Shown here piece by piece: positions 26,699 through 35,997 of a stretch of 64,000 bases of DNA. The notes beneath the pieces are model-generated. The model saw nothing but the letters and a program-made list of their open reading frames with translations, did not search any database and had not been told where the DNA came from. Source of the DNA: Natronococcus occultus SP4 (GTDB taxonomy: Archaea; Halobacteriota; Halobacteria; Halobacteriales; Natrialbaceae); contig NC_019974.1 in NCBI RefSeq assembly GCF_000328685.1, positions 1,789,001 to 1,853,000 on the forward strand. Direction: 5' to 3'. How positions within the stretch are numbered: the first letter of the stretch is position 1; each line of letters begins with the position of its first letter. A program made the position numbers and the translations under genes.

Positions 26699-27649
26699 AT
26701 GACGCTGACGACGGCCGCGCTGGTCGGGCTCGCCCTCGGACTGGACCGCGTAGTCGGGGAGCCGCCGAACGCGGCCCACCCGGTCGCCTGGCTCGGTCGG
26801 CTCGTCGGCGCGCTCGATCGTCCCTGGAGCGACGACGACCGCGTCCAGCGGCTGCTGGGCGTCCCGATCGCGCTCGTCGTCCCGCTGGTTCCCGCCGTCG
26901 CCGCGGGCGGGGCCGTCCTCGCCGCGGCGGCCGTCCACCCCCTCGCGGGCGCGGGCGTCGCCGGACTCGTCCTCTACCTTTCGACCAGCCTGCGGATGCT
27001 GCTCGCGCTCACGAGCGAGGTCGTCGCGGCGACCGCGGACGACCCCGAGACGGCCCGCGACCGCATTCGGGGACTCGTCGGCCGCGACACCGAGCCCCTC
27101 TCGCCCGCCGAACTCCGCAGCGCGGCCGTCGAGAGCGCGGCCGAGAACCTCGCGGACGGGCTGGTGGCGGCCCTGCTGCCCTTCGTCGTCCTCGCCCCGT
27201 TCTCGCTGCCCGCCGCGGCAGCCGTGGCGGCCTGGATCAAAGGCGTCAACACGCTAGACTCGATGCTCGGCTACCCCTCGAAACCCCTCGGAACGGCGAG
27301 CGCGCGCCTCGACGATCTCGTGATGTGGCTCCCTGCTAGGCTGAGCGCCGTCGCGATCGCCGTCGCCGCGGCCGACCCCGGGGCGCTCGTCCGAGCCCGG
27401 GAGTGGGCCCGGACGCCCCCGTCGCCGAACTCGGGGTGGCCGATGGCGACACTCGCCTGCGCGCTCTCGGTTCGGCTCCACAAGCCGGACGGCTACGACC
27501 TGAACCCCGACGCCGCGCTCCCGACGCTCGCGGACGGCGAGCGGGCGGTCGCGCTCGTCTTTCGCGCGGCGCTGGTCGCGGCCGTCCTTGCGGTCGCGCT
27601 TGGCGCCGCGCTCGAGGCGCTCCTGTCGACCGCGGGGGTGGTCGCGTGA
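26699..27649 (+). CDS. cbiB: Adenosylcobinamide-phosphate synthase CbiB
   Basis: A 316-residue polytopic membrane protein with the CbiB hallmarks GEPPNAAHPVAWLG near the N-terminus, ENLADGLVAALLPF, and KGVNTLDSMLGYPS. It joins aminopropanol phosphate to adenosylcobyric acid. Its stop overlaps the cobS start (GTGA at 27646-27649). Confidence 0.93.
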   Translation: MTLTTAALVGLALGLDRVVGEPPNAAHPVAWLGRLVGALDRPWSDDDRVQRLLGVPIALVVPLVPAVAAGGAVLAAAAVHPLAGAGVAGLVLYLSTSLRMLLALTSEVVAATADDPETARDRIRGLVGRDTEPLSPAELRSAAVESAAENLADGLVAALLPFVVLAPFSLPAAAAVAAWIKGVNTLDSMLGYPSKPLGTASARLDDLVMWLPARLSAVAIAVAAADPGALVRAREWARTPPSPNSGWPMATLACALSVRLHKPDGYDLNPDAALPTLADGERAVALVFRAALVAAVLAVALGAALEALLSTAGVVA

Positions 27650-28401
27650 GGACGTGGCTCGGCGCCTGTCGGGGCGCGCTCGCGTTCCTCACCCGGCTCC
27701 CCGTCGGCCACCGCGAGGACGACTGGGACGCGTTCCGCTCGCGGCCGGCGACGCTCCCGTTCGTCGGGCTCGTCGCCGGCTCGCTGGCCGCGATCCCGCT
27801 GTTGGCTGCCGACGTCCTCGGGGCGCCGACGGTCGCGCTGGGGTACCTGCTCGCCGTCTACGCCGTCGTGGGGATCCACAACCTCGACGGCGTCGCGGAC
27901 CTGGGCGACGCGCTGGTCGTCCACGGCGACCGCGATCGCCGACAGGAGGTGCTGAAGGACACGACCACCGGAGTGGGCGCGCTCCTGGCCGTTTCGCTGA
28001 CCGTTGCGGGGCTCGCGCTCGGCGCCCTCGGCGTCGCCGAGCTCCCGCCAGCGACGGCCGTCGTCGTCGCGATCGCCGCGGAGGTCGGCGCCAGGCTCGG
28101 GCTGGCCGCGATGGCCTGCTTCGGGACCGCGAGCCACGAGGGGATGGGGAGCCAGCTGACCGAGGCGACGGCCCCGGGTCAATTCCTCGCGCCCGCAGGC
28201 GTCGTCCTCGGAGCCGCAGTCCTCCTCTGGCCCCACCCCGCAGCGGTCGCCGTCCCGGGAACCCTCGTCGGGGTCGCGCTCCCCTGGCACTGGGCACGGC
28301 GAAACCTCGGTGGGGTCAGTGGCGACGTCTTCGGCGCGGCAACCGAGATCGGTCGCGTCCTCGGACTACATGCGGGGGTGATCGCGTGGACGCTCTCCTG
28401 A
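27646..28401 (+). CDS. cobS: Adenosylcobinamide-GDP ribazoletransferase CobS
   Basis: A 251-residue membrane protein with the CobS segments FLTRLPVG, HNLDGVADLGDAL and DRRQEVLKDTTTGVGA, which include the Asp-rich metal site. It joins alpha-ribazole (phosphate) to adenosylcobinamide-GDP. GTG at 27646 overlaps the cbiB stop. Its 3' end overlaps cobY by 16 bp. Confidence 0.93.
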   Translation: MRTWLGACRGALAFLTRLPVGHREDDWDAFRSRPATLPFVGLVAGSLAAIPLLAADVLGAPTVALGYLLAVYAVVGIHNLDGVADLGDALVVHGDRDRRQEVLKDTTTGVGALLAVSLTVAGLALGALGVAELPPATAVVVAIAAEVGARLGLAAMACFGTASHEGMGSQLTEATAPGQFLAPAGVVLGAAVLLWPHPAAVAVPGTLVGVALPWHWARRNLGGVSGDVFGAATEIGRVLGLHAGVIAWTLS

Positions 28402-28961
28402 TGTGCGGCGGGAGGGGGACGCGCCTCGAGAGCGCCCGCGAGAAGCCCCTGTATCCGATCGCCGGGACGCCGATGGTCGACCGCGTGCTAGCAGGCCTCG
28501 AGGCGAGCCGGATCGAGACGGTGTTCGCGGTCGTCTCGCCGAACGCCCCCGAGACGGCCGCTCGACTCGAGCGAACCGAGGACGTCCGGACGATCGAAAC
28601 CGAGGGAGAGGGGTACGTGACCGACCTGCTCACGGCCCTCGAGGATCCCGCGGTTGAGCCGCCCGTGCTGTCGGTCGCGGCCGACCTCCCGCTGCTCGAG
28701 GACGCGGCCGTCGATCGCGTTCTCGGGCTCTACGGGGAACGCGAGGCCTCGCGGACCGTCTGTGTCCCCGCAGCGCTGAAGCGCCGTCTGGGGGTCGGCG
28801 TCGACACCAGACTCGAGGACGCCCCCCACCTCGCGCCGACCGGGGTCAACGTCGTCGGCACGACGGAGGAATCCATGACACAGGTGAGCTACGACCCGCG
28901 ACTGGCGGTGAACGTGAACCGACTCGAAGACGCCCGCATCGCGGAGGACCGATGCGAGTAG
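28386..28961 (+). CDS. cobY: GTP:adenosylcobinamide-phosphate guanylyltransferase CobY
   Basis: A 191-residue archaeal-type nucleotidyltransferase with the signature MCGGRGTRLESAREKPLYP and Asp site SVAADLPLL. It replaces bacterial CobU. The GTG start at 28386 is preferred to the ATG at 28401 because it keeps the first beta strand (VDALL) ahead of the nucleotide loop. It overlaps cobS upstream and cobT by 10 bp downstream. Confidence 0.9.
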   Translation: MDALLMCGGRGTRLESAREKPLYPIAGTPMVDRVLAGLEASRIETVFAVVSPNAPETAARLERTEDVRTIETEGEGYVTDLLTALEDPAVEPPVLSVAADLPLLEDAAVDRVLGLYGEREASRTVCVPAALKRRLGVGVDTRLEDAPHLAPTGVNVVGTTEESMTQVSYDPRLAVNVNRLEDARIAEDRCE

Positions 28962-30016
28962 TCCTGGCTGCCGGGACGACCGAGACGGCGCTGATCGACG
29001 GGATCAGCGCTGCGGGCGCCGCGCCGGAGCTGATGGCCCACACCCCCGCGGCCGACGCCGAAATCCTCGCATACGGCGAGCCAACCGAGGCGCCCGTCGT
29101 CCCGGTGAGTCCGACGGGCTGCCCGACACCCGCAGCGGTGACCCGCGCGGTTCGGGAGGCCGTCGGCTTCGAGCTGGCGGTCGTCGACGCAGGCCTCGCC
29201 GAGCCGGCCGCGGTGCGGACGGTCGACCTCGAGGCCGAGCCCGGAGCCGACGTCCGCGAGCCCGTCGCCGTTTCCGGGGCCGAACGGCTCTTCGAACGCG
29301 CGCGGGAGTACGGCCGCGACCTCCCCGACGACGAACTCCTGCTCGGCGAGACGATCCCGGGTGGGACGACGACCGCCCTCGGCGCGCTGACCGCGCTTGG
29401 CGAGCCCGTCGAGGTGTCCTCGTCGCTGCCCGAGAACCCCCTCGAGCGAAAGCGCCGCGTCGTCGAGCACGGCCTCGAGGAGAGCGGGCTCGAACCGGGC
29501 GACTGCGAGGACGCTCCCCTGCAAGCGATCCGGGCCGTCGGCGACCCCGTCCAGGCTGTCGTCGCCGGGATCGCCGCGGGCGCACTCGAGGACGGCACCG
29601 ACGTCGTCCTCGCCGGGGGGACCCAGATGGTCGCGGTCGCGGCCCTCCTCCGGCACGCGGGAGTCGACGAGTCGATCCGGATCGCGACGACCTCATTCGT
29701 CGCGGACGAGCGAGGCGAGACGCTCTCCGAAGCGTGCGCCCGCCTCGACTGTGAGCTGACCGTCACCGACCCCGGCTTCGACGGGCGCGACCACGTCGCG
29801 ATGGCCCGTTACTGTGCGGGTGAGGCCAAGGAGGGCGTCGCGATGGGTGGTGCGCTCTCGCTCGTCCCCGACGACAGGATGGGGGCGGTCAGGGACCGCT
29901 TCGAGGACGTTTGCCAGCGGCTCGGGATCGACGACGAGCGCGACGGATCGACCGACGAGCGCGACGGATCGACCGACGAAGGGGTCGAACGCCCGGAGAG
30001 ACGGCATGGATCCTGA
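28952..30016 (+). CDS. cobT: CobT-like nicotinate-nucleotide phosphoribosyltransferase family protein
   Basis: A 354-residue CobT-family protein with GETIPGGTTTALGAL and VLAGGTQMVAVAALLR. Archaeal members are proposed to make alpha-ribazole phosphate from dimethylbenzimidazole. It overlaps cobY and cobD. Near the C-terminus the 7-residue unit DERDGST is repeated in tandem (21 bp, 29933-29974), within a hydrophilic tail probably outside the fold. Confidence 0.87.
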   Translation: MRVVLAAGTTETALIDGISAAGAAPELMAHTPAADAEILAYGEPTEAPVVPVSPTGCPTPAAVTRAVREAVGFELAVVDAGLAEPAAVRTVDLEAEPGADVREPVAVSGAERLFERAREYGRDLPDDELLLGETIPGGTTTALGALTALGEPVEVSSSLPENPLERKRRVVEHGLEESGLEPGDCEDAPLQAIRAVGDPVQAVVAGIAAGALEDGTDVVLAGGTQMVAVAALLRHAGVDESIRIATTSFVADERGETLSEACARLDCELTVTDPGFDGRDHVAMARYCAGEAKEGVAMGGALSLVPDDRMGAVRDRFEDVCQRLGIDDERDGSTDERDGSTDEGVERPERRHGS

Positions 30017-31034
30017 CGCGATCCGTACCGCCGAGCGGGTGCCCCACGGTGGCGAGCCCGACCGCGAGATCCTGGACTTCTCGGCGAACACGAACCCCGA
30101 GACGCCCGAGGGCGCGGAGGCGGTCTATCGGGACGCCTTCGAGGCGAGTCGCCGCTACCCCGACGACGCCTCCCCCGACTACCGGGCGGCCGCGGCGCGG
30201 TTCGTCGGCTGCGATCCCGAGCGCGTGATCCCGACCCCCGGCGGGCTGGCTGCGATCCGCCTGGCGATGGAGCGGGCGCTGGAACCGGGCGACAGTGCAC
30301 TCGTCTCCTACCCCAGCTTCGGCGAGTACGCCCGCGAGGTTCGGCTGCAGGGCGCGACGCCCGTCTTCGTCCGCGTCGACGACATACTCGACATCGGGAC
30401 CGACGCGCTCGCGGACTGCGCGCTGGCGGTCGTCTGTACGCCGAACAACCCCACGGGAGAGGCGGCCGACCCCGACGCGCTCGCGGCGTTCGCCACCCGT
30501 TGTGGCGAGGCTGGAACGACCCTGCTGGTCGACGAGGCGTTCCTCGGGTTTACCGACGTTCCCTCGGCCGCGGGGCTCGACCGCGAGAACGTCGTCGTCG
30601 CGCGCTCGCTCACGAAACTGTTCGGCCTTCCGGGGCTGCGGGCGGGATTCGCGGTCGCGAGCGGCGACCTGCGGGCGGATCTCGAGACGGCCCGCCGGAC
30701 CTGGTCGCTGGGAACGCCCGCCGCGCGGGTCGGCGCCCACTGTCTGCGCCAGGACGAGTTCGTCCAGGAAACCCGGGCTCGGGTCGCCCGCGAGCGCGAG
30801 CGGATACGGGAGGCGCTTTCGGTCCGCTTCGAGGTCGCCCCCTCGGACGCACCCTACCTCCTGTGTGACGTCGGCGATCGGTGCGTGTCGGACGTCCTCG
30901 AGCGCGCCCGCGACAGCGGGGTCGCGATCCGGGACGCGACGACGTTCCGGGGGCTGGATTCCCACGTTCGGGTGGCGATCAAAGACCGGGCGGCGAACGA
31001 CCGGCTTCTCGAGGCGCTGGGGCGTCCGCCGTGA
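30006..31034 (+). CDS. cobD: Threonine-phosphate decarboxylase CobD
   Basis: A 342-residue class I aminotransferase-fold enzyme. Motifs are FSANTNPE at the N-terminus, VCTPNNPTGE, the Asp in LLVDEAFLGF, and the PLP Lys in ARSLTKLFGLPGLRAGF. It decarboxylates threonine phosphate to aminopropanol phosphate, the substrate of CbiB. It could be confused with histidinol-phosphate aminotransferase, but the operon settles the role. Overlaps cobT by 11 bp. Confidence 0.9.
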   Translation: MDPDAIRTAERVPHGGEPDREILDFSANTNPETPEGAEAVYRDAFEASRRYPDDASPDYRAAAARFVGCDPERVIPTPGGLAAIRLAMERALEPGDSALVSYPSFGEYAREVRLQGATPVFVRVDDILDIGTDALADCALAVVCTPNNPTGEAADPDALAAFATRCGEAGTTLLVDEAFLGFTDVPSAAGLDRENVVVARSLTKLFGLPGLRAGFAVASGDLRADLETARRTWSLGTPAARVGAHCLRQDEFVQETRARVARERERIREALSVRFEVAPSDAPYLLCDVGDRCVSDVLERARDSGVAIRDATTFRGLDSHVRVAIKDRAANDRLLEALGRPP

Positions 31035-31759
31035 GCCCCGAGATCCGCAGACGGGACGGCGTCATACGGCTCGCCCGTCCGGGCACGGAGTGGCTCTCGA
31101 CGGGGTGGAACGGCGGCCGTCGGTCGGCCGACTCCGCGTACAACGTCTCGGTGCCCGAGGGGTGGGCCCGAACCGACCTGGCGGCGTACGCCGACGAGCG
31201 CCTCGAACGGGCCGGCTTCGAGGACGCTGGACCCGTCCTGTTCACCGGCGTCGACGCCGACCACGCCCGCGGCGCCCGCTGTGGCCCGGTGACGGCCTGC
31301 GCGACGGCGGGGATCTCGAACCCCGCGGCGCTGCCGATGTCGCCCGCGGGTGGGACGCTCCCGGAGCCGTCCTCCGTCGAGGACTCGCCCACGGGGACGG
31401 TCAACGTCCTCGTGACCGCGGATCGGCGCCTCGCCGACGGCGCGCTGGCGAACCTCGTCGCGGTCGCCGCCGAGGCGAAGGCGGCGACGCTGCTCGTCGA
31501 GACGGGGTTTCCCGGGACGACGACCGACGCGGTCGTCGTCGGCCACGACCCCGACGGCGAGCCCGCGGCGTTTTCGGGGAGCGCGACGCCCGTCGGCGCG
31601 GCGACCCGAGCCTGCGTCCGCGAGGCCGTACAGGCGTCGCTGCGGGCCCGCTACGAGGATGACACTGATCGTCCGGAGTCTCTCGCGGACGCGACCTACG
31701 GCGTCTCGACCGACGTGCAGGCGCGGGTGTTCGAGCCGAGTGACGGAAACGATCGGTGA
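31031..31759 (+). CDS. cbiZ: Adenosylcobinamide amidohydrolase CbiZ
   Basis: A 242-residue CbiZ. Typical segments are LSTGWNGGRRSADSAYNVSV, TGVDADHARGARCGPVTAC and ETGFPGTTTDAVVVG. It hydrolyses adenosylcobinamide to adenosylcobyric acid so that archaea can rebuild the nucleotide loop from salvaged cobinamide. GTG at 31031 overlaps the cobD stop (GTGA). It is the last gene of the operon. Confidence 0.93.
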   Translation: MSPEIRRRDGVIRLARPGTEWLSTGWNGGRRSADSAYNVSVPEGWARTDLAAYADERLERAGFEDAGPVLFTGVDADHARGARCGPVTACATAGISNPAALPMSPAGGTLPEPSSVEDSPTGTVNVLVTADRRLADGALANLVAVAAEAKAATLLVETGFPGTTTDAVVVGHDPDGEPAAFSGSATPVGAATRACVREAVQASLRARYEDDTDRPESLADATYGVSTDVQARVFEPSDGNDR

Positions 31760-31964
31760 ACGACTGACGGCAACCGTCCGTTTCCCGCCCACCGTCGGCG
31801 TTCACTACTGGATCCAGAGGTTTTCGATCGTCTAATTTATAACCATAACCTGAAAAGCCATCCAAAATATATACGCCTATCTCGTCTTCTGTCCCCTTCA
31901 GATTCAATTATTTTCTTAGTACCAAGATTTTATCCGTGTCTTATTGATCAATGACGCTGTAGCT
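31760..31964 (+). promoter_or_regulatory. AT-rich promoter region of the Tat amidase gene
   Basis: A clearly AT-rich stretch contains several TATA-like runs (AAAATATATA near 31864 and TTTTAT at 31928-31933). The last lies about 35 bp before the ATG at 31965, giving a very short or absent leader and supporting that start over the TTG at 31944. Confidence 0.5.
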
Positions 31965-33758
31965 ATGGATCAGGCAGACGGAAACGTGGGGGACGGGGAG
32001 CACTCTTCCCCTCGTGAATCGAGTCGACGAAACGTGTTACGTGCCGGCGGCGCGGTGCTCGGCGCGTCGATACTCGCGGGGTACGGTGCCGATTCCGTCA
32101 GCGGCGGTGACGAGGACTGCGAGTTCGATCCGATCGAGGCGTCCGCGCGTTCGCTGCGATCGGACTACGAACGCGGCAACATAACGGCCGAGTCGGTCGT
32201 CAAAACGTATCTGGACCGTATCGAGGCGTACGACGACGAGCTCGACTCGATCCTGGCGATCAACCCGAACGTCCTCGAGCGAGCGAAGGAACTCGACAGA
32301 AAAGTGACAGAGACCGGTGAGCTCGCCGGTCCCCTACACGGGATCCCCGTGACGGTGAAAGACAACATCGAAACCGACGACATGGCCACGACCGGGGGCG
32401 CCGTCGTGATGGACGACTACGTTCCGGACGAGGACGCGACGCTCGTCGAGCGAATTCGAGAGGCTGGCGGGATCGTCCTCGCGAAGACGAACCTCGACGA
32501 GTTCGCGTTCGGCTACGACGGGGTGAGTTCGATCGGGGGAGCGACGAAGAACCCGTACGATCGGGAGCGCTTCGCGGGCGGCTCCAGCGGCGGGTCGGGT
32601 GCCGCGACGGCCGCGAACCTGACCATGCTTTCGGTCGGAACGGACACCGGCGGCTCGGTGCGCGTTCCGGCGTCGGCTTGCAGTCTCGTCGGTCTCCGTC
32701 CAACGACCGGCCTCGTCAGCCGGGAGGGGATCATCCCGCTCGCGCTAAACGACGATACCGCAGGGCCGATGACTCGAACGGTCGAGGACGCCGCACTGTT
32801 GTTGGACGCGATGGTCGGCTACGACCCCGCCGACGATCGCACCGTCAAAAGCGACGGCGAGCTCCCGCACGACGGCGGGAAACGATACGTCGACTCCCTC
32901 GACGAAGACGGTTTGCACGGCGCGGGAATCGGCGTCTATCGGGCGTTCGTCGGGCCGGGCCCGCTGGGAGCGGAGGCCGACGAGCCGGACGACAAGGAAC
33001 TCGCCGCGGACATGCAGGAGGTGACCGACCTGTTCGACGCGGCGCTCGAGGAGATGGCGGCGGCAGGCGCGACGGTCGTCGATCCCGTCGACCCGCCGTC
33101 GGCCGATCGTATCGGCGAGGTGAACACCGACACCGAATCGGAGTACAGCCGCGACAAGGGCGACTACCTCGACGGGATCGAAGCGGACGGTGCGCCGTCG
33201 GACATCGAGGAGATACTCGAGTCGGGGGAGTACTCGCCGGGGAACTGTCCGACGCTCGAACGCCGCGCGGAGGTGGACGGAGACGCCACCGACGAGGACC
33301 TCGAGTACCGATACGCGCTCAGCGAGGAACCCGCACTCCGGCGGGAAGTGCTGAAACCGATGGTCGAGAACGATCTCGACGCGCTCGTGTTCCCGACGCT
33401 CATCCAGAGCCCGCCGCGGATCGACGCCGAGGAGGGGTGGGGCGCGAACGCGCAGTTTACGCCACCGCTCGACTTCCCGTCGATGACGGTTCCGATCGGG
33501 TTTACGGACCGTACCGGGATGCCCGCCGGAATCGAAATCGTCGTGCCGCGGTTCGAGGAAGCGCGGCTGTTCGAGCTCGCCTACGCCTACGAGCAGGCGA
33601 CGGAACACCGGTCGCCGCCGTCGGGTTACGGACCCGTCGACGACGCGGACACCGGCTGGTCGAGAGCGGCGATCGAAGCGTGGAACGAGGCCCAACCGGT
33701 CGAGGAAACGGTCGCCGTCTTGGGTTGTGACGCCCCGGCGGACCCGGACGGGCAGTAG
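31965..33758 (+). CDS. Secreted amidase (amidase-signature family) with Tat signal
   Basis: A 597-residue amidase. The N-terminal SSRRNVLRAGGAVLGASILA is a Tat signal, so it is probably exported folded. Catalytic triad elements are visible: Lys in GIPVTVKDNIE, the cis-Ser in GTDTGGSVRVPAS and the nucleophilic Ser in GGSSGGSGAA. An acidic insertion (about residues 300-440) separates the two ends of the fold. The substrate may be an extracellular amide. It is not the GatA of tRNA amidation because of the signal and the insertion. Confidence 0.9.
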   Translation: MDQADGNVGDGEHSSPRESSRRNVLRAGGAVLGASILAGYGADSVSGGDEDCEFDPIEASARSLRSDYERGNITAESVVKTYLDRIEAYDDELDSILAINPNVLERAKELDRKVTETGELAGPLHGIPVTVKDNIETDDMATTGGAVVMDDYVPDEDATLVERIREAGGIVLAKTNLDEFAFGYDGVSSIGGATKNPYDRERFAGGSSGGSGAATAANLTMLSVGTDTGGSVRVPASACSLVGLRPTTGLVSREGIIPLALNDDTAGPMTRTVEDAALLLDAMVGYDPADDRTVKSDGELPHDGGKRYVDSLDEDGLHGAGIGVYRAFVGPGPLGAEADEPDDKELAADMQEVTDLFDAALEEMAAAGATVVDPVDPPSADRIGEVNTDTESEYSRDKGDYLDGIEADGAPSDIEEILESGEYSPGNCPTLERRAEVDGDATDEDLEYRYALSEEPALRREVLKPMVENDLDALVFPTLIQSPPRIDAEEGWGANAQFTPPLDFPSMTVPIGFTDRTGMPAGIEIVVPRFEEARLFELAYAYEQATEHRSPPSGYGPVDDADTGWSRAAIEAWNEAQPVEETVAVLGCDAPADPDGQ

Positions 33759-33858
33759 TCCTGCTCGCGGACGCGAGCGTCGGCGCCTCGGCCGACGCCC
33801 GGGGCGCTGCGTTCCTCCACTGCGGTGGCGGCCAGCGAGACAGGTAGGCGACGATCGC

Positions 33859-35688
33859 TCAGTGCTGGCCCTGCAGCACGGGTCGACTCCGGGCGGGTTG
33901 TCGTGCGGGCGGCTCGATCGGGTCGAGCGCGGCGACGAGGGTCGCCAGCTGGTATCGCTGATGCGGGCGATGCCCGCTTCCGTCCCAGGCGATCCGCTGG
34001 AGCTCCTCCGCCGAGAAGTGGCGACCGAGCCCGTTGGCGTCGGCGATGGCCTCGGCGAGCAGCTGCCGGGAGTGGATTCCGCCCTCGCCGCTCTGTGACC
34101 CAAGCAGGGAGCGGACGCGTTCTTTTAACGCCGGGCGCGCGCCGAGCCAGCCGTAGGCGAACTTCTTGGCCCTGTACTCGACGGAGGTGATCGGGACGCC
34201 GAAGTCGACGTACTCGATTTCGGTGAGCTCCCTCGAGAGCAGGGAGAGAAACTCGCGGTACAGCTCGGTCCCCGCCTTCTGTTCGGGCGGGCAGGCCATC
34301 GCCGCTGCGAACAGGTCCGGCGCGTAGAACGGCGTCGTCGTCCAGAGGTGGTGGCGAGTCCGGTCCTCGCCGTGGTTGAGCATGTTGATGCCTCGTTCGC
34401 GAATCAGGAAGTGAGTGTGGGCGCCCTCGAGCGTCGCCTCGGGATAGGCGTCGATCCGCTCGGCGACGGAGTCGACGAGGCGATCCGCGTCGAGGCCGAT
34501 CAGGTCCTCGATCTCCGCCGGTGTAAACTGCTGGTTCGTTCGGACGAGCGTCTCGACGAGCTCCGTCCTCGAATCGACCGCCGTCGGCGGGGTGAGGTCG
34601 GGGAAGATCTTGTCCCCACCGTCGCCGGTTACCAGGGTCGCCCCCGGGTGGTCGGCAGCGAGCTGCTCGGCGAAATCGAGACCCAGCGACATGCCGACGG
34701 TGTTCATCCCCTGGGTCATCTCCAAGAGGGCCTCCCGGTGGCGCTCGGTCCTGTCGACGAAGTACGACGACCACGGCACGCCGAGCGTGTGGGCGACCTC
34801 GCGGGCGACGTTCGCCTCGTCGGTGTTGGCGCCGTCCTCTCGTACCGACGTCGCGGCGAGCAGCGTCCCCTTGGACGTGTCGCCCAGTACCGCGTCGTAG
34901 CCGGCGATAGCCGCACGCGAGTCGAGCCCGCCGCTCAGCGAGACGATCGAGGTCTCGGTCGTTCCAGCGCGTCGGCGACACGCCTCGACGAAACGGTCCG
35001 TCAGCGCGCGAGCGTTCTCGGTGACGCTCCGATCGTCGTTCTCGTAGCGGTCGAACCGGAACTCGTGGAGCGACGTGACCTCGTTGCGCTCGACCTCGAG
35101 CAGCGAGCCCGGCGGCAGCTGTCGAACGCCGTCGAACGGCGTCCGGGTTCCGAGCGGGTAACCGAACAGCAGCATCTGTCCGAGACCGAGCCGGTCGACG
35201 CCGACGGGTCGTCCCTCGAGGACGGCCGCGAGTCGCCGGGCGACTTTGAGTTCGCGGGTGACGATCGTCGTGTCTCCGACCGTGGCCCGGTAGGTCGGGA
35301 GCCGTCCGAAAACGTCGTTGACGACCCAGGTACTCCCGCTCGTGCGGTCGACGACAGTGATGAGAAAGTCGCCGTCACGCGTCGCCACCCACTCCGCCAG
35401 GCGCTCGGCGTTCCCCCCGTCGATCCATGTCGCCACGTTCCGGAGCGCGGCTTCGGTATCACGGCGATCGTAGATCCGTCCCTCCAGCAGGATCGTCCAC
35501 TCGTCGGTTTCGACGACCTCGGTCGGGTACGAGTCGTACCCGGTGGACGCGACCGTTCCCCCTGCGTTCCGGACCACCGTTTCGCGCTCGTAGGATTCGG
35601 TAAAGCAAACGGAATCGAGGACGCGATCGACTCTCCCCTGATCGTGAACGTTCCCCCCGCAACACCTGACAATAGTCGTTCCAGGCAT
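33859..35688 (-). CDS. Asparagine-synthetase-like ATP pyrophosphatase lacking glutaminase cysteine
   Basis: A 609-residue two-domain protein. The N-terminal half resembles the glutamine amidotransferase domain of AsnB but begins MPGTTIVRCC, so no Cys follows the initiator Met and glutaminase activity is unlikely. The C-terminal half has the PP-loop SLSGGLDSRAAIAG and the later VTGDGGDKIFPD. Such proteins include ammonia-using or amide-forming synthetases such as beta-lactam synthetase and lasso cyclases. The AT-rich upstream region carries its promoter. It is convergent with the Tat amidase. Confidence 0.8.
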   Translation of the reverse strand: MPGTTIVRCCGGNVHDQGRVDRVLDSVCFTESYERETVVRNAGGTVASTGYDSYPTEVVETDEWTILLEGRIYDRRDTEAALRNVATWIDGGNAERLAEWVATRDGDFLITVVDRTSGSTWVVNDVFGRLPTYRATVGDTTIVTRELKVARRLAAVLEGRPVGVDRLGLGQMLLFGYPLGTRTPFDGVRQLPPGSLLEVERNEVTSLHEFRFDRYENDDRSVTENARALTDRFVEACRRRAGTTETSIVSLSGGLDSRAAIAGYDAVLGDTSKGTLLAATSVREDGANTDEANVAREVAHTLGVPWSSYFVDRTERHREALLEMTQGMNTVGMSLGLDFAEQLAADHPGATLVTGDGGDKIFPDLTPPTAVDSRTELVETLVRTNQQFTPAEIEDLIGLDADRLVDSVAERIDAYPEATLEGAHTHFLIRERGINMLNHGEDRTRHHLWTTTPFYAPDLFAAAMACPPEQKAGTELYREFLSLLSRELTEIEYVDFGVPITSVEYRAKKFAYGWLGARPALKERVRSLLGSQSGEGGIHSRQLLAEAIADANGLGRHFSAEELQRIAWDGSGHRPHQRYQLATLVAALDPIEPPARQPARSRPVLQGQH

Positions 35689-35997
35689 CCGTTAGCTATC
35701 TTCGCCACCCCACCATCAATTCAATGGATTGTCAACTAATCCAGGTGATAGATTTTATTTACTATTATCAAATATTCTTATATTATTGACTGATTTTTCA
35801 GCTCCGTGTAACTCGAACGTTGCCGAACGGTCGTGTCACGAGGGGTCTCTACGTTCTCGCCGACTCGATCGGCTCGCGGATCCACGGCCCGCTCGACGGT
35901 ATCCGACATCGACTCCGTCGGTTTCGACTCACCGTCGTACGACCGGGTCACGACGTCGGGGCGGTGCCCCCGCAGCCCTCGACGCCGACCCCCATCA
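35689..35997. other. 309-bp gap upstream of the asparagine-synthetase-like gene
   Basis: The 35689-35815 part is AT-rich with TATA-like runs on the minus strand and probably drives the gene starting at 35688. The remainder is GC-rich. A 43-codon minus frame (35778-35909) is open but unsupported. Confidence 0.4.

Noticed and set aside
35778-35909. 43-codon minus-strand frame before the asparagine-synthetase-like gene, considered as a peptide precursor
   Set aside because: No ribosome site, no recognisable leader/core pattern and no transglutaminase-type partner gene.
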